64,000 nt of DNA, from NCBI RefSeq assembly GCF_005298075.1, contig NZ_SZZH01000002.1:82618-146617 (forward strand). The letters are read 5' to 3'. This DNA is from Nakamurella flava (GTDB lineage Bacteria > Actinomycetota > Actinomycetes > Mycobacteriales > Nakamurellaceae). Of the stretch, positions 33,812-42,036 are shown piece by piece. The notes under the pieces were generated by a model. The model did no database searches. It was given only the letters and a program-made list of their open reading frames with translations, and was not told the DNA's origin. Positions within the stretch are counted from its first letter, which is position 1; each line of letters starts with the position of its first letter. The position numbers and the translations under genes are program-made.

Positions 33812-34923
33812 CAGCTCGACGGCTGCGGCTCCTGGTGCTCGCGTTCCTGGCCACGAAACTCGGTGTCCTGCTGGCCAACTGCGCCCTGTTCCCGACGCTG
33901 CGTCCGGCGGGGACGGTCCCCCACCGCCGGCCCCGGGTCGCGTTGCTCGTGCCGTTGCGGAACGAGGCCAAACGGCTGCCGGCCACCCTGCCGGGTTTCC
34001 TGGCCGCCGGCGCCGACGAGGTCGTCTTCCTCGACGACGAGTCCACCGATGGCTGCGCCGATCTCGTCCGGCAGCATCCTCGCCGGGCCGACGAGCCACC
34101 GGTGCGGGTGATAACGAGCGCGCCCCGGCCGGACGGCTGGCTGGGCAAGACCTGGGCCTGCCAGCAACTGGCGGCGACGACAACCGCCGAACGCCTGGTG
34201 TTCGTCGACGCCGACGTCCATCTCGCCCCGGGGGCGGTCACCGCGATCGTCGACGAGATGGATCGGCAGGACGCCGAGGTGTTCTCCGTCTTCTCCCGGC
34301 ACCTGACCGGAACCTGGGCCGAACGCCTGCTCACGCCGCTGATCGTCGACGTCGTGCTGTGCTTCCTGCCGTTCCCCGCCCTGCGGACCCCGGTCCGCGC
34401 GGCCGCCACCGCCCACGGCGCGGTGCTGGCCTTCACCCGGCCCGCGTACGACGCGGTCGGTGGGTTCGCCGCCGTCCGCGCCGAGGTGGTCGAGGACATC
34501 GCCCTGGCCCGTCGCACCCGCCGCCGGGGTCGCCGCCTCGGGCTGGCCCTGGGCGGTCCGGTCGCGCAGATCCGGATGTACCGGGGCGCCCGGGAGGTCC
34601 TGGTCGGTCTGAGCCGGGGGCTCGTCCCGGTGGCCGGCGGGTCCCGGGTGGCCGTGGTGGCGGGATGGGCGGCACATGTCGCGGTCTACACCGTGCCGAC
34701 CGCGCTGCTGCTGCGCCGGCCCCGCCGGTGGTGGCCGGCCGTCGCGATGGCCGTGGCCGAACGCGCCCTGGTCGAGGCGAAGACCGGCGGCCGGGACTGG
34801 GCGGCCGCGCTGGCCACCCCGGTCGTCCCGCTGGCCGCCGCCCCGATCGTCGCCCGGTCGTTGCGCCGCGAGCAGACGTGGAAGGGGCGGACCGTCGTCG
34901 ACCCGTCGGTGCGACGTGGCTGA
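33808..34923 (+). CDS. Family 2 glycosyltransferase, membrane-linked
   Basis: The 371-residue protein starts with a hydrophobic anchor (LLVLAFLATKLGVLLANCALF). A GT-A domain follows: RPRVALLVPLRNEAKRLPATLPGFL, VVFLDDESTDGC, RLVFVDADVHL (DxD-type metal site) and the acceptor-site VVEDIALARRTRRRGRRL. The C-terminal third has further hydrophobic helices (VVAGWAAHVAVYTVPTALLL). The pattern resembles carotenoid-glycosyltransferase (CrtQ-like) and lipid glycosyltransferases. The acceptor could be a polyprenyl or carotenoid lipid, unproven. It is translationally coupled with the PAP2 gene upstream and overlaps the next gene. Confidence 0.82.
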   Translation: MTARRLRLLVLAFLATKLGVLLANCALFPTLRPAGTVPHRRPRVALLVPLRNEAKRLPATLPGFLAAGADEVVFLDDESTDGCADLVRQHPRRADEPPVRVITSAPRPDGWLGKTWACQQLAATTTAERLVFVDADVHLAPGAVTAIVDEMDRQDAEVFSVFSRHLTGTWAERLLTPLIVDVVLCFLPFPALRTPVRAAATAHGAVLAFTRPAYDAVGGFAAVRAEVVEDIALARRTRRRGRRLGLALGGPVAQIRMYRGAREVLVGLSRGLVPVAGGSRVAVVAGWAAHVAVYTVPTALLLRRPRRWWPAVAMAVAERALVEAKTGGRDWAAALATPVVPLAAAPIVARSLRREQTWKGRTVVDPSVRRG

Positions 34924-35272
34924 CGGGGACGGCCCGCCGGTCACCCCGGACGGCCGCTACCTGGTGGTCCGGGGACGGCTGTGGCGGCGATCCGATCCCC
35001 GGCTGTCCGAGGACGCCCGGCAGCAGGCCGTGAACGAGCTGATGTCGGCGCGCCGGGCGAAGGCCGCCGCCCGCCGGGCCGACGACCGGGCGGCGGTGGA
35101 CGCGGCGAAAGCCCGGGTCCAGGCGGCCAAGGAGGCCCTGGGCGAGCGCGGCCCGGTGTGGTGGGACGACGGCGCCCCCGACCTGACCCGGCACCTGGCC
35201 CGGACGACCGGGTACGCCAACTGGTGGGCCGACATCGAGAACGGGGCCGCCGACGGCTCCTCCGACGAATAG
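34916..35272 (+). CDS. Small conserved protein (annotated elsewhere as Tol biopolymer transporter)
   Basis: The 118-residue soluble protein shows the pattern DGRYLVVRGRLWRRSDPRLSE, then QAVNELMSARRAKAAARRADDRAAVDAAKARVQAAKEALGERGPVWWDDGAPDLTRHLARTTGYANWW. The same pattern is common in proteins labelled biopolymer transporter Tol, but nothing in it suggests transport; the middle is a charged helix. The start is GTG at 34916, overlapping the end of the glycosyltransferase gene by eight bases. The function is unknown. Confidence 0.75.
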   Translation: MADGDGPPVTPDGRYLVVRGRLWRRSDPRLSEDARQQAVNELMSARRAKAAARRADDRAAVDAAKARVQAAKEALGERGPVWWDDGAPDLTRHLARTTGYANWWADIENGAADGSSDE

Positions 35273-35333
35273 GTACGAAGGCGACAATCCGTTGCCTCTG
35301 GGACGGTCATCCGTCCCACCCTCGGAGGCCGTC

Positions 35334-36290
35334 ATGTCCATCGCCACCCGCACGTCCGAAGCCGCGGTCGACAGCGCCGAGGCGCACGTCGCCGCCCTCC
35401 GCGCCCATCTGGATCGGGCCGCCCGCGACACCGCCGACCTGGACCGGTTGGCGATCACGGACGAACGGGACCTTCCCGTCGACGATCGCGCCCGGGCGCA
35501 GGTGGGTGCCCGCCACGAGCGCTACGACCGGATGGCCCGGCTGATCGACGGGCGCGACCTCGCGCACCTGCGGACCCACCAGTCCCCGTTGCTCGACGTG
35601 CAGGATGCTGTGCGCCGGCATCTGCACGAGCTCGCCGCCCCGCGCCTGCGCATCTTCGGCAGCTCCGACTACCGCTACGGCTGGACGTGGCGGTCGGACT
35701 CGCGCCTGCAGCCCACGACGGACCTGCTGCAGGACGTGCTCGAGCAGGAGGCCACCTACGACCTGACGACGGGCCGGGTGCACCTGCGACACCGGCTCAG
35801 CAACCACCGCTCGGACATCAAGGGGCTCATCGGCTTTCCTTACCAGCCCCGCCTTCCCGTCGGGTACGCGGACATCCGGCCGTACTTCCGCTACTCCGTC
35901 GGCGGCTACGTCGACGCCTCCGACACCGGGCACTGGCCGGGCGCCAACGCCGACCGCTGCCGCTCCTTCACCTACGGGCAGCTGTACCTGACCAGCACCG
36001 CCGCCGACGGTTCTGATGCCCGGGTCGAAGGGCCGGTGAGCATCCGGTCCACGTTCGACGCGGCCACCCAGGGCGCTTCCTACGGCGTCGCCAAGGACGG
36101 GGTCCTGACCGTCGGGGACGGTCTGCGCCTCGAAGCCATCGTCATCGACACCCGCTCGTACATCGTCTGGACGGGCGCCTGGGCGTCGGCGTGGAGCCAG
36201 ATCGTGCCGCGCCTGGCCACCTCCCAGGTGCTGGCCGTCGACGACGCCTCGGTGCCGTTCGTCGTCGTCGAGGAGAAGCCGATCGCCTAG
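35334..36290 (+). CDS. Protein of unknown function, helical N-terminus and beta-rich C-terminus
   Basis: The roughly 318-residue product starts MSIATRTSEAAVDSAEAHVAALRAHLDRAARD, a long charged helix that may be a coiled coil. A loop-rich core follows from about residue 100 (RIFGSSDYRYGWTWRSDSRLQPTTDLLQ), then beta-rich segments (RPYFRYSVGGYVDASDTGHWPG, LTVGDGLRLEAIVIDTRSYIVWTGAW). No signal peptide, membrane helix or known motif is visible. CGGAGG lies before the ATG. It lies 61 bases after the small conserved gene. It overlaps the convergent M20 gene by four bases. I do not recognise the family. Confidence 0.7.
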   Translation: MSIATRTSEAAVDSAEAHVAALRAHLDRAARDTADLDRLAITDERDLPVDDRARAQVGARHERYDRMARLIDGRDLAHLRTHQSPLLDVQDAVRRHLHELAAPRLRIFGSSDYRYGWTWRSDSRLQPTTDLLQDVLEQEATYDLTTGRVHLRHRLSNHRSDIKGLIGFPYQPRLPVGYADIRPYFRYSVGGYVDASDTGHWPGANADRCRSFTYGQLYLTSTAADGSDARVEGPVSIRSTFDAATQGASYGVAKDGVLTVGDGLRLEAIVIDTRSYIVWTGAWASAWSQIVPRLATSQVLAVDDASVPFVVVEEKPIA

Positions 36291-37567
36291 GACGCCCCGC
36301 CCGGTGACCCCTCGTCGGTCACCAGCCAGGCCCGGGCGGCGGTGGCCAACGCCGAGGCCCCGAGCTCGATGGTCGGTTCGACGACCGGGGCGAAGTACGG
36401 CGAATGGTTGGACGGCAGCTCGGCGACCCGTCGCGCGATCTCGGCCGGGCCGGCCAGACCGCTGAACCGGGCGGGGTCGGCGCCACCGAGCAGCCAGTAC
36501 ACGCAGGGAGCGTTCGCGGCCGAGGCGAGCAGGCCGACGTCCTCGCTGCCGGTCACCACCCCGGGGTCGATGACCATCGCCGCCGGCAGGGCCCGGTCGA
36601 ACGCGACCCGGACGCGGTCGGCGGCCGCGGAGTCGTTGACGACCGCCGGGAAGGCGTTCAGTGACTCGACGGTCGGCGGGATGTCGGCCCCGGCCGTCGC
36701 CGCCTCACCGGCGACGATCCGGTCGACCGCGGCGAGAACCCTGGCCCGCACCAGGGTGTCGAAGGTACGGATGCTCACCTCCAGAACGGCCCGGTCGGGG
36801 ATGATGTTGCCGGCGTCGCCGGCGTGCACGGATCCGATGGTCAGCACGACCTGTTCGGCGGCGGACACCTCGCGCGAGACGACGGTCTGCAACCGCAGGA
36901 TGGTCGACGCGGCCAGCACGACCGGGTCCACGGTGGTCTCCGGCCGGGACCCGTGCCCGCCGCGCCCGAACACCGTGATGCGCAGCGAATCCGATGCGGC
37001 GAACGCGGGCCCGTCGCGCAGGCCCAGCACGCCGACCGGCAGCGGGGCAACGTGCTGCCCCAGGACGACGACCGGCGCGCCGAACCGTTCGTAGAGTCCG
37101 TCGTCGATCATCGCCCGAGCGCCGGCGCCCTTTTCCTCGGCCGGCTGGAAGACCGCGAGGATCTCGCCCCGCCAGCCCGGATCGGCCTGCAGCTGCTGCA
37201 GCGCCCCGAGCAGGGCCGTGACGTGCATGTCGTGGCCGCAGGCGTGCATGACCGGGACGGTGCGACCGTCCGGCGTCGTCGTCTCGACGTCACTGGCGTA
37301 GTCGAGACCGGTGTCCTCCCGGACCGGGAGTCCGTCCATGTCGGCGCGCAGCAGGACCCGCGGGCCGTCCCCCCGACGCAGCACCGCCACCACGCCGGTG
37401 CCGCCCACGCCCTCGCTGACGTCATAGCCGAGCCCACGGAGTCGGCCCACGATCACGGCGGCGGTGCGGGTCTCGGCGAAGCTCAGTTCGGGATGGGCGT
37501 GCAGGTCGCGGTAGACGTCCGGCAGCGGCGCGGTCGTCGACGGCAGCGGGCGCTCGGCGCGGGCCAC
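36287..37567 (-). CDS. M20-family amidohydrolase
   Basis: The 426-residue metal-dependent amidase has the M20D features LHAHPELSFAETRTA, RADMDGLPVREDTGLDY, MHACGHDMH (metal His) and VFQPAEEKGAGARAM. It has a dimer domain (GRGGHGSRPETTVDPV) and the terminal YTGSEDVGLL-like VTGSEDVGLLA. It would cleave N-acyl amino acids or amino acid conjugates (hippurate, indole-acetyl amides). The substrate is not determined by sequence. Its end overlaps the convergent unknown gene. Confidence 0.88.
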   Translation of the reverse strand: MARAERPLPSTTAPLPDVYRDLHAHPELSFAETRTAAVIVGRLRGLGYDVSEGVGGTGVVAVLRRGDGPRVLLRADMDGLPVREDTGLDYASDVETTTPDGRTVPVMHACGHDMHVTALLGALQQLQADPGWRGEILAVFQPAEEKGAGARAMIDDGLYERFGAPVVVLGQHVAPLPVGVLGLRDGPAFAASDSLRITVFGRGGHGSRPETTVDPVVLAASTILRLQTVVSREVSAAEQVVLTIGSVHAGDAGNIIPDRAVLEVSIRTFDTLVRARVLAAVDRIVAGEAATAGADIPPTVESLNAFPAVVNDSAAADRVRVAFDRALPAAMVIDPGVVTGSEDVGLLASAANAPCVYWLLGGADPARFSGLAGPAEIARRVAELPSNHSPYFAPVVEPTIELGASALATAARAWLVTDEGSPGGAS

Positions 37568-37639
37568 GGTTCCTCCTCAGGGGGACAGGACCCCCCAACC
37601 TAGGCACAATCCGCAACCGATGCGGAACTGTTCGTAACC

Positions 37640-38626
37640 ATGAGGGTGGGACCGCGGGATTTCACACTGCCGGGGCGGGCGGTGGTGCACGCCGTCGTCC
37701 TCATCGCGGTCGCCGTGGCCGTGCTGTGGTCGGCCAGTGCCCTCATCGGACCCGACGCGGCCCGAGTCGGCTACCTGACGATCATGTTCCTGGTCGGGCC
37801 GGCCCGGCTGCCCGATCCACGACTGCGGGTGGCGGCGGCCGCGTGGGCCGTGGCGGTGACCCTCGCCGGTTTCCTGGTCGGGCCCCTCGGCACGACGGCG
37901 GTGATCGTCGGCCTGGTCGTCGTGTGCCTGGTGCAAGGCCTGTTCCGGGTGGGCGAGGTGGCCGCCATGGTGCGCTCACCGGTGAACTTCGTGGCGCTGG
38001 CCGGGATCGGCCAGTCGACCGACCTGCAGTGGTGGCGAGTGGCCGTCGGCGCCCTCATCGGGGCCGCGGTGGTCCTGGGGGTGTCGTTCGCGCTGCCGGG
38101 TTCGGGTGCGGCCCGGCCCCGACCCACCCCGATCCGCCAACGCCTGGTGTTCGGTGCGACCACGGCCGTCGGGTCGATCATCGTCGTGGTGGTCGGAGAC
38201 GCCCTGGACTTCCCGTTCGTCGGGTGGGCCCTGCTCTCGCTCTGCCTGATCCTGTCCGTCGGCGAGGAGGACCACCTCCGTCGCGCCGAGACACGCGTAC
38301 TCGGGACGGTGATCGGCGCCGTCGTCGCCACGCTCGTCTCGCTGCTCCCCGGGCCCGGGCCGATCGTCGTCGCCGTCCTCTGCGGGCTGGCCTGCGTGGC
38401 GTACCTGCGAGCGGGCCGGTACTTCGCCTTCGTCGTGTTCCTGACCCCGGCGATCCTCCTGACGACGACCTCCGACCTCGGTCCGCTGGCGCTGGGGATC
38501 GGCCGCATCGAAGCCGTCGTCGCCTCGGCCATCCTCGCCCTGGCCCTGACCGCCGTGGCCCAGTGGTGCGCGCGTCGGTGGAGCGGCGCCCCGGATGACC
38601 GCCCCGTGGTATCGGCGCGGGACTGA
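37640..38626 (+). CDS. FUSC-like integral membrane protein
   Basis: The 328-residue protein has about ten hydrophobic segments in two groups of five (VVHAVVLIAVAVAVLWSA, LAGFLVGPLGTTAVIVGLVVVCLVQG, then ATTAVGSIIVVVVGDAL, VIGAVVATLVSLLPGPGP). The loop HLRRAETRVLGTVIGAVVA matches the R-x-x-GT-x-x-G signature of fusaric-acid-resistance-like (FUSC) proteins. Members are often aromatic-acid exporters, but this short form has no soluble domain. Function is inferred from family only. Confidence 0.75.
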   Translation: MRVGPRDFTLPGRAVVHAVVLIAVAVAVLWSASALIGPDAARVGYLTIMFLVGPARLPDPRLRVAAAAWAVAVTLAGFLVGPLGTTAVIVGLVVVCLVQGLFRVGEVAAMVRSPVNFVALAGIGQSTDLQWWRVAVGALIGAAVVLGVSFALPGSGAARPRPTPIRQRLVFGATTAVGSIIVVVVGDALDFPFVGWALLSLCLILSVGEEDHLRRAETRVLGTVIGAVVATLVSLLPGPGPIVVAVLCGLACVAYLRAGRYFAFVVFLTPAILLTTTSDLGPLALGIGRIEAVVASAILALALTAVAQWCARRWSGAPDDRPVVSARD

Positions 38627-38795
38627 CCCCTCGCGCGCGGGGACGGAAGATCGCGCGCCGTGGTCGGCCAGGGCCGCGCAGCAGCAGTCGCGGGCGGCCA
38701 CCCCCGACGGTCGACCGCCCGCTGTGACCCTTCTACCGCATCCAAGATCAACTTGTCGCGCGGAGACGGTCCGTGCGGTCCGGTGTGTCGAACGC

Positions 38796-39860
38796 TCAGA
38801 ACGCGTAGCGGATCGGCAGCCAGGGCGTGTACCGGTCGATCAGCGCCGTCAGGGTGGCCACCGCCCGCGCCTTGGTGGCGCGGTCGTACCGGACGTTGAC
38901 CTGGCCGTTCTGGCTGGTCTTGACCTCCTGCAGATCCGGCCGCCACAGCACGTCCTCGGCCCGCGGATGCCATCCGAGATTCACCTCGTGCAGGCCGGCG
39001 TTGTGGGTCAGCATGATGACCTCGCAGGCGGCCTGCCGCTTGGTCTCCTTGGACAACACCTGGTCCAGGTGTTGCAGCAGTTCCGTCCAGTCGGGGATCC
39101 AGCCGGCCCGCAGCACGACGGGCGAGAAGTTCAGGTGCACCTCGTAACCGGCGGCGACGAAGTCGTCGATGGCGGCGATGCGCTCGGCGATCGGGGTGGT
39201 CCGCACGTCCAATTGGCGGGCGTCGGCGTGCGGCATGAGCGAGAAGCGGATGCGGGTGCGGCCCTGCGGGTCGGCGGCGAGCAGGTCGCGGTTGACGTAC
39301 TTCGTCGCGAACGACGCCTTCGCCGTCGGCAGGTCGCGGAACGTGGCGATGAGATCGGTGACGTTGTCACTGACCAGCGCGTCGACCGAGCAGTCGCTGT
39401 TCTCCCCCAGGTCGTAGACCCAGGCGTGCGGGTCGCACTGGTTCGGTTCGGTCTTCGGCCCCTGCTTGGCGACGTGCCGGCGGAGGTGGGCGGTGATCTT
39501 GTCGATGTTGGTGAACACCGCGATCGGGTTGGCGAACCCCTTGCGCCGCGGGACGTAGCAGTACACGCAGGCCATCGCGCAGCCGTTGGAGGTGGACGGG
39601 GCGATGAAGTCGGCCGACCGGCCGTTGACCCGGGTGGCGATGCTCTTCTTGGTCCCGACGACCAGGTCCTCCGCCTTGACCCGCACCCACCGCTGCAGAT
39701 TGCCCTCGTTGCCGTGCAACTCCGGGATCGCCCAGTGGGAGTCGACGGCGATGACCTCCGCCTCCGGGAAACGTTCCCGGACCTGCTGCCCGCGCGGGGA
39801 GTCGAGGGCGCCCGGTTCGGCCCACAGGCGGCGGACGTCGAGCAGGGCGGGTCGGGTCAC
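38796..39860 (-). CDS. Spore photoproduct lyase-family radical SAM protein
   Basis: The 354-residue protein carries the radical-SAM cluster motif CxxxCxxC in NGCAMACVYCYVPRRKGF (about residue 92), and SPL-family features such as KKSIATRVNGRSADFIAPS, YDLGENSDCSVDALVSDN and LNFSPVVLRAGW. Classical SPL repairs spore photoproduct in DNA by direct reversal. Family members occur in actinomycetes that do not form endospores; their substrate is unproven. The start is GTG at 39860, because AGGAG lies eight bases upstream; GTG 39866 is too close. No other repair gene is adjacent. Confidence 0.85.
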   Translation of the reverse strand: MTRPALLDVRRLWAEPGALDSPRGQQVRERFPEAEVIAVDSHWAIPELHGNEGNLQRWVRVKAEDLVVGTKKSIATRVNGRSADFIAPSTSNGCAMACVYCYVPRRKGFANPIAVFTNIDKITAHLRRHVAKQGPKTEPNQCDPHAWVYDLGENSDCSVDALVSDNVTDLIATFRDLPTAKASFATKYVNRDLLAADPQGRTRIRFSLMPHADARQLDVRTTPIAERIAAIDDFVAAGYEVHLNFSPVVLRAGWIPDWTELLQHLDQVLSKETKRQAACEVIMLTHNAGLHEVNLGWHPRAEDVLWRPDLQEVKTSQNGQVNVRYDRATKARAVATLTALIDRYTPWLPIRYAF

Positions 39861-39969
39861 GGGCACGACTCCTGTGTACCCACCGCCCCCGACAGCGGGT
39901 TCCCGCCGATGACGCGCACACCTCGACCGGCGAGGTGCGGGACTGGGTACGCACTGCCACCATGGCGCG

Positions 39970-40377
39970 ATGACGGCACACCGACGGCGGTGGTGGGCGA
40001 TCCCCGTGGTGGCGACGTGCCTGCTGGCCGGCGCCTGCGGCGCGCCCCCACTGCCCCGGAACCGCGTCGATCCGACCTCCGCGCCGACGAGCAGGGCAAC
40101 ACCGTCCGACCCGAGCCCGGCTCTGCCGAGCGGCGAGTGCCGAGGCTGGGCCGCTTCCTTGGCGTCGACCGACATCCAGGGCGCGCAGACACCCGAGGAA
40201 GCCGCCAATTCGACCCGGTACGGGGTACCGGTCGAGTCGGCCTTCGAGACCACGACGTGGACGACCACCGCGAGTTCCACGGACGGGGTCACACTCGCGC
40301 AGGCGGGTGGGTCCGTGCAGGTGTCCCGGCTTCCGAACGGGGGTTGGTACGTCATGTCCGGGCAGCGGTGCTCCTGA
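39970..40377 (+). CDS. Lipoprotein of unknown function
   Basis: The 135-residue protein starts with a lipoprotein signal (RRRWWAIPVVATCLLAGAC) with the lipidated cysteine at about position 23. A Pro/Ser/Thr linker follows, then a small soluble domain with two further cysteines (SGECRGW and GQRCS), which may form a disulfide. No family is recognised. It is divergent from the SPL-family gene and ends six bases before the convergent PucR gene. Confidence 0.7.
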   Translation: MTAHRRRWWAIPVVATCLLAGACGAPPLPRNRVDPTSAPTSRATPSDPSPALPSGECRGWAASLASTDIQGAQTPEEAANSTRYGVPVESAFETTTWTTTASSTDGVTLAQAGGSVQVSRLPNGGWYVMSGQRCS

Positions 40378-40383
40378 TGTTCT

Positions 40384-41907
40384 TCAGCCGCCGCCACCCT
40401 GCGCCAACGCCAACCACAGCTCCGCCCGCACCCCCGGCGCCTCCAGCGACCGCCCGAGCAACCCCTCGATCAACACGATCCGCTTACGCAGGGTGTGCCG
40501 GTGCACCCCCAGGTCGGCCGCCGCCGGATCCCACTGTCCGTGGTGCAGCAGCCAGGCCCGCAGCGAGCGCAGCAGTTCCGCCCCGTCGGGGGCGGTGACC
40601 GCGGCGGGCCGGTGGTCGCGGATCGGGGCCAGCAGGCCCGCCGCCCAGGCCGCCGCCCGGTCCGGCGGGACGAGAGCCGACCATCCCGTTCCGACGAGGT
40701 CGTCGAAGCGGGTGACGGCCGCCCCGGTCCGGTGCCCGACGGCCAGCGCCTCGTCGGCCTCCCGCACTGCTCCCGGGAGCGCCGTCGGATCGGACGTGGC
40801 CCGGGACAGCCCCCACCGCGCTGCCCCCTGGTCACCGGCTCCGGATCGGACCGGCACCGTACGGCCGCCGGCCGCCCCGAGCAGCAGGACCGGCCGGCCG
40901 TGGCGCTCGCCGACCAGTCCGTCCGCGCCGAGATCGGCCCAGCCGGTCGATGGGGGGCGGTCGGCGACGGCGACGGTCCACGGAGGGACGGGGAGGGCGG
41001 CCCCGGATGCGGCCAGTACGGACTCGGCCCACTCCCGCGCCGACGGAGCGGGGTCGTCGAGCAGGCGGGCCAGTACCGCCGCCGGGACTCTCTCCGGCCC
41101 GTCCGTGGAGCCGGTCGCCCGTTCCTGCCGGATGGTCAGCAGCAGCACCGCGGCGTTGACGAGGTGCCGGTCGTCCGGGGTCAACGGGACGCCCCGGGCC
41201 ACGGCCAGGAACGTGCGCCCCCGCCCACCGCCGACGGACTGCAGGCTGATGCTGTCGGTCCCGGCCGCGAACGCCACCCCGACGGCGCCGGCGTGCCCGC
41301 GCAGTCCGCGTACCTCGGTCCGCAGGACGCCCGCCCGCGCGGGCGACAGGGCCGGCGCGGTCTCCAGGACCGCCCCGTCGGCGTCCAGCAGCACCACCGA
41401 GCCCGCCACCTGGCGGGCCAGCAACCGCACCACCCGGCGGACTCCGGTGTCACTCTGCGCGGCGCGGGTCAGGGCCTGCTGGGCGGTGAAAGTCCTCTGG
41501 ACGGCCGCGTACTCGTCTGCGGCGATCGCCCGGGAGACGGCGCGGCTGATGGCGATGAACGGGGTGGCCCGGGGCACCTCGAACAGCGGCAGACCGGCCG
41601 CGGCGGCGGCCCGGACGAGGGCCGGCGGCACCGTCGCATGGTTCAGGCCGGTGCCGAATCCGAGGCCGACCACCCCGACGGCGACCAATCGGTCGACGTA
41701 GTTCGTCGCGTCGTCGTCCGGCGCCCGGGTCAGACCGGTGGTCAGCAGCACCTCCCCGCCGGCCAGGAACGGGGTGGGGTCGTCCAGTTCACTGGTGTGC
41801 ACCCAGGTGACCGGCCGGCCGCCGCGCTCCGGCGGCGTCGTCCCGGCCGTGGCCCACCGCAGACCGAGCGCGGGCCGACCGACGAGATCGACCACCGACA
41901 GGGTCAC
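40384..41907 (-). CDS. PucR-family transcriptional regulator of the GABA genes
   Basis: The 507-residue protein has an N-terminal PucR sensor domain (LSVVDLVGRPALGLRWATAG, WVHTSELDDPTPFLAGGEVLLTTGL, VGLGFGTG). A middle GGDEF-like region and the C-terminal PucR helix-turn-helix follow (LHHGQWDPAAADLGVHRHTLRKRIVLIEGLLGRSL). Such proteins activate catabolic operons in response to amines or purines. The start is GTG at 41907, with GGAGGT four bases upstream. It is divergent from gabT with about 130 bases between, so regulation of GABA use is likely. Confidence 0.88.
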   Translation of the reverse strand: MTLSVVDLVGRPALGLRWATAGTTPPERGGRPVTWVHTSELDDPTPFLAGGEVLLTTGLTRAPDDDATNYVDRLVAVGVVGLGFGTGLNHATVPPALVRAAAAAGLPLFEVPRATPFIAISRAVSRAIAADEYAAVQRTFTAQQALTRAAQSDTGVRRVVRLLARQVAGSVVLLDADGAVLETAPALSPARAGVLRTEVRGLRGHAGAVGVAFAAGTDSISLQSVGGGRGRTFLAVARGVPLTPDDRHLVNAAVLLLTIRQERATGSTDGPERVPAAVLARLLDDPAPSAREWAESVLAASGAALPVPPWTVAVADRPPSTGWADLGADGLVGERHGRPVLLLGAAGGRTVPVRSGAGDQGAARWGLSRATSDPTALPGAVREADEALAVGHRTGAAVTRFDDLVGTGWSALVPPDRAAAWAAGLLAPIRDHRPAAVTAPDGAELLRSLRAWLLHHGQWDPAAADLGVHRHTLRKRIVLIEGLLGRSLEAPGVRAELWLALAQGGGG

Positions 41908-41926
41908 TGCACCTCCCGGGACTAAT

Positions 41927-41964
41927 GCCAGATTGTCCAGCCGCAGCGTCTGGGCACGCCAGAT
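41927..41964. promoter_or_regulatory. Direct repeats GCCAGAT in the PucR-gabT divergent region
   Basis: Two copies of GCCAGAT (41927-41933 and 41958-41964) are spaced 31 bases apart, three helical turns. They could place two PucR dimers on one DNA face. This is an inference from spacing only. Confidence 0.3.
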
Positions 41965-42036
41965 CTGACAGTACCGTCCGCACTCGATCAGGCGCAGTCT
42001 GTGGGAAACGCTCCGCAGCGAGAGGACCATCGCGAC

